Shown piece by piece: positions 62,000 through 64,000 of a DNA stretch of 64,000 nt. Position 1 is the first letter of the stretch. The number at the start of each line of letters is the position of its first letter. The stretch is from NCBI GenBank assembly GCA_934501435.1, contig CAKSTW010000003.1, positions 124,001-188,000 on the forward strand. Direction: 5' to 3'. The DNA is from an uncultured Eubacteriales bacterium (GTDB taxonomy: Bacteria > Bacillota > Clostridia > Oscillospirales > UBA644). Made by a program: the position numbers and the translations under genes. A model generated the notes under the pieces. It was not told where the DNA came from, did no database searches, and saw only the letters and a program-made list of their open reading frames with translations.

Positions 62000-62686
62000 A
62001 TGAAAAACTTCACGGCGGCAATAATCTGCGCCGGCGGCAGCGGAAGCAGAATGAAAAGCGCAAAAAACAAACTTTTGCTTTCTCTCGGCGGCGTTTCCGT
62101 CTTTGAAAGAACGGTCTCGGCGTTCGACAGAGCGGCGACCGTTGACGAAATGGTGTTTTCCGTCCCCTCCGACCTCAGAAAAGAGTTTGAAGACATTCTG
62201 GAAGCGACGGTAAAAAACAAGCCGTACAAAGTCGTTATCGGCGGAAAAAACCGGGAAGAATCGGTAAAAAACGGAATCGCCGCGGTTGACGGCGGCTGTG
62301 AATTCGTATCGGTCCACGACGCCGCGCGCCCGCTCATAACCCCCGAAGAAATAGACAAAATAAATGAAAAAGCGTATATCTGCGGGGCGGTCTGCGCGGG
62401 AAATCCGGTCAAAAACACCGTTAAAATTCTGAAAAGCGACGGGAAAATCGAAAAAACGCTTGAAAGACGGCTGCTTTTTTCGGCGGCGACGCCGCAGGTC
62501 TTCAGAAAAGAAATTCTGACGGAGGCTTTTGAAAAATTCACGGATTCTCTTGAAAATTTCACCGACGACGCGTCTCTTGCCGAGGCTCTCGGATATGAAG
62601 TCGAAACTTTTTTCTGCGACGAAAAAAACATTAAAATAACGACCCCCGAAGATATTAAAACAGCCGAAAAATTCCTCGATTTTTAA
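62000..62686 (+). CDS. ispD: 2-C-methyl-D-erythritol 4-phosphate cytidylyltransferase
   Basis: IspD activates MEP with CTP in the non-mevalonate isoprenoid pathway. The 228-residue protein has the nucleotide-binding CAGGSGSRM motif (about 10-18), VHDAARPL and TPQVF. The start at 62000 follows GGAGGAACGGAG; the frame stays open upstream through the promoter, so an earlier start is excluded. The pathway's next enzymes are not adjacent. Confidence 0.95.
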   Translation: MKNFTAAIICAGGSGSRMKSAKNKLLLSLGGVSVFERTVSAFDRAATVDEMVFSVPSDLRKEFEDILEATVKNKPYKVVIGGKNREESVKNGIAAVDGGCEFVSVHDAARPLITPEEIDKINEKAYICGAVCAGNPVKNTVKILKSDGKIEKTLERRLLFSAATPQVFRKEILTEAFEKFTDSLENFTDDASLAEALGYEVETFFCDEKNIKITTPEDIKTAEKFLDF

Positions 62687-62702
62687 TGATCTCCCGGGAC
62701 AT

Positions 62703-62726
62703 AATATCACCGAAAGGCGTGATATT
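62703..62726 (+). promoter_or_regulatory. 8-bp inverted repeat with the RBS in its loop
   Basis: AATATCAC (62703-62710) and GTGATATT (62719-62726) pair exactly around an eight-base loop holding the AAAGG RBS, and the next base is the A of the ATG. It could be a translational control hairpin or a binding site. Confidence 0.6.
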
Positions 62727-62897
62727 ATGAAAAAAGAAAACGGGATAAAATTCTTTCCCGAAAAATTAAGACCCATCAGTTATTCCGACAGCGAATTTAT
62801 AAAAGCCGCTCTTCCCGAAGAAGACGGCAGCGATTATCTTCCGTTCGGCTCGTCCCTTGAAGATATAAGGAAAAACTGCGAAGAAAACAAACTGTAA
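62727..62897 (+). CDS. Small protein of unknown function (56 residues)
   Basis: An open frame of 56 codons runs from an ATG with an AAAGG RBS to TAA. The peptide is hydrophilic, with no signal peptide or transmembrane segment, and mixed charge (a KKENGIKFFPEKLRP start, then an acidic middle). Codon use matches the neighbours (GAA, AAA, GAC). It sits in the same direction 40 bases after ispD and 13 bases before the YcxB-like gene. No family was recognised. Confidence 0.7.
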   Translation: MKKENGIKFFPEKLRPISYSDSEFIKAALPEEDGSDYLPFGSSLEDIRKNCEENKL

Positions 62898-62910
62898 AGG
62901 ACGGTTTTTT

Positions 62911-63441
62911 ATGACTATTACTGCATCTGCAAGGCACGACAGAAAAACAATGGAAAAATATCTGCGTTTCAATATGTTCAAAGGCAGATTCTATAAAATT
63001 TCACCCTATATCTACGGTGTGCTTGTCGCAATTTTCATTTTCGTTGCGATAATGTATCAGATAGCGCTCGGCTTTCAGCTTTTCATGACAGCGGCGGCGG
63101 TAATTTTAACAGTCGCGTATGCCGTTCAGATAATATATTTTTACGCGTATCCCGTTATGAAAATGAAAAAAAGAGAAGACGACACCGACAACGAAATAAT
63201 TTATTCTTTTACCGATGACGGCTTTGATTTTTACACCGCAAAAGCGGGAGAAGACAAGAAGGCGCATTTTCCTTATTCCAAACTTTTCAAAATATATGAG
63301 ACCAAAGAATTTTTCTATATGTACTTAAACAAGACGGGGGCTTTTATCGTTGACAAAGCGACCGTCGAGGGCGACGTTTCGGAACTCTCTTCGGCAATAA
63401 AAACAGCCGCCGGAAAGGGTAAATACATAAAATGCCTGTAA
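62911..63441 (+). CDS. YcxB-like membrane protein
   Basis: This 176-residue protein has two transmembrane helices (about 34-54 and 60-82) after a basic N-terminus, and a C-terminal domain with the YcxB/PH-like pattern (IIYSFTDDGFDFYT, then YSKLFKIYETKEFFYMYLNKTGAFIVDK). Function is unknown. It starts 13 bases after the small orphan gene, so the two are probably co-expressed. Confidence 0.86.
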   Translation: MTITASARHDRKTMEKYLRFNMFKGRFYKISPYIYGVLVAIFIFVAIMYQIALGFQLFMTAAAVILTVAYAVQIIYFYAYPVMKMKKREDDTDNEIIYSFTDDGFDFYTAKAGEDKKAHFPYSKLFKIYETKEFFYMYLNKTGAFIVDKATVEGDVSELSSAIKTAAGKGKYIKCL

Positions 63442-63457
63442 AAGGGGAGATATTTCT

Positions 63458-64000
63458 ATGCTTGAATACAAGCTCTGGATCGTCTTTTTCTTTCTTGCCG
63501 CAATTCATGTCACTGCGTGTTTTCTGAATTTTTATAAGATCAGGGTCGCGACAAAGCCGCTTCTGCTTATTTTCCTGTCGGTAATTTACGCGACGTCAGC
63601 AGCTGTCTTCCGTCCGCTCGTTTTCACCGCTCTGCTTCTCGGCTTTGCGGGAGACACGCTGCTTTTGCTCGGAGACCGCAACAAGACGTTTTTCTTTATC
63701 GGGACGGCGGCGTTCGGAGCGGGACACATAACATATCTGCTGTCCCTTATTTCAAGCGTCGATATCTGGGGGTCGCTGCGGCTTCTCGTTATCGCGTTCG
63801 TTATAATTTTCGCCGAGCCTCTCCTTTTGTTTATAAAAATAAAAGACGGCATACCCTCGAAATTCAGGTATCCGTCCATATTATACGGCGTTGTCATAAC
63901 GCTTATGGCGGCGTTTTCGGTAACGTATCTTTTCTCGGCGCAGACGACCGAATCGCTCCTTATCTTCTGCGGAATGACGTTTTTCGTTTTAAGCGACAGC
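63458..64000 (+). CDS. YhhN family lysoplasmalogenase, partial at right edge
   Basis: The first 181 codons of a membrane protein with a GGGGAG RBS. It has several transmembrane helices and the YhhN/TMEM86 motifs GFAGDTLLLLGD and GHITYL. TMEM86-type enzymes hydrolyse lysoplasmalogens; plasmalogens are common in anaerobic Clostridia. The C-terminus lies beyond 64000. Confidence 0.85.
   Translation, partial: MLEYKLWIVFFFLAAIHVTACFLNFYKIRVATKPLLLIFLSVIYATSAAVFRPLVFTALLLGFAGDTLLLLGDRNKTFFFIGTAAFGAGHITYLLSLISSVDIWGSLRLLVIAFVIIFAEPLLLFIKIKDGIPSKFRYPSILYGVVITLMAAFSVTYLFSAQTTESLLIFCGMTFFVLSDS

Overview
The window looks like chromosome of a spore-forming, low-to-mid GC member of the Clostridia (Bacillota), probably an anaerobic gut-type organism. 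Supporting signs are spoIIE, a 22-codon spoVM, hrcA with a perfect CIRCE operator, ireB, thyX, a nusA-ylxR-ylxQ-infB operon in the Firmicutes order, and large secreted CotH and DUF4838 proteins. No species can be named from the sequence alone. Most genes lie on the minus strand and are packed tightly, with many ATGA-type stop/start overlaps; all the long plus-strand open frames opposite them are shadows.

Layout. (1) 1-4909: two genes with different codon habits (GAT preferred where the neighbouring genes prefer GAC): a MoxR-type AAA+ ATPase running off the left edge, and a 1315-residue SF2/SNF2-like helicase with an apparent fibronectin type III module at its N-terminus. This looks like part of an acquired island or integrated element, and it is the best candidate for an undescribed system. 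(2) 5086-14328: a minus-strand cluster reading PucR/CdaR-like regulator, ftsE, ftsX, EnvC-like M23 protein, an S41 pseudoprotease, an active S41 protease, greA, and lysS with a tRNA-binding extension, ended by a strong terminator. (3) 14431-22210: the rimP-nusA-ylxR-ylxQ-infB-rbfA-nrnA-truB-ribF operon. (4) 22294-26141: on the plus strand ung, tRNA-Lys and a METTL25-like methyltransferase; on the minus strand spoIIE. (5) 26249-34819: two giant secreted paralogues (CotH kinase type and DUF4838 type) sharing a signal peptide, a CBM9/DOMON-like module and four ~74-residue repeats, each with its own promoter and terminator.

(6) 34928-39743: the hrcA-grpE-dnaK-dnaJ heat-shock operon under CIRCE. 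(7) 39878-39946: spoVM, alone on the plus strand. (8) 39977-49842: an operon from a promoter ahead of thyX: thyX, tmk, DUF2156, GNAT, DJ-1/PfpI, 5-formyl-THF cyclo-ligase, CPBP protease, mltG, trmR, trhP and an ABC-F protein. It mixes dTMP synthesis, folate salvage, wall synthesis and wobble-uridine modification. (9) 49913-52006: a TtcA-like thiolase and infC-rpmI-rplT with a leader attenuator and an AUA initiation codon for IF3. (10) 52003-61844: an operon starting at ymdB: ymdB, rpe, an isochorismatase-like hydrolase, an AI-2E family transporter, pheS, pheT, ireB, a membrane protein, an AcpS-NnrE-NnrD triple fusion and another membrane protein. (11) 61946-64000, plus strand: ispD, a 56-residue orphan behind a hairpin that loops out its ribosome binding site, a YcxB-like membrane protein, and a truncated YhhN-type lysoplasmalogenase at the right edge.

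The sporulation, cell-wall and translation genes together describe a normal core chromosome. The accessory, less explained parts are the left-edge helicase/MoxR pair and the two giant secreted proteins. Coordinates come from reading the sequence. Families were recognised from motifs and remembered relatives; no database search was run.
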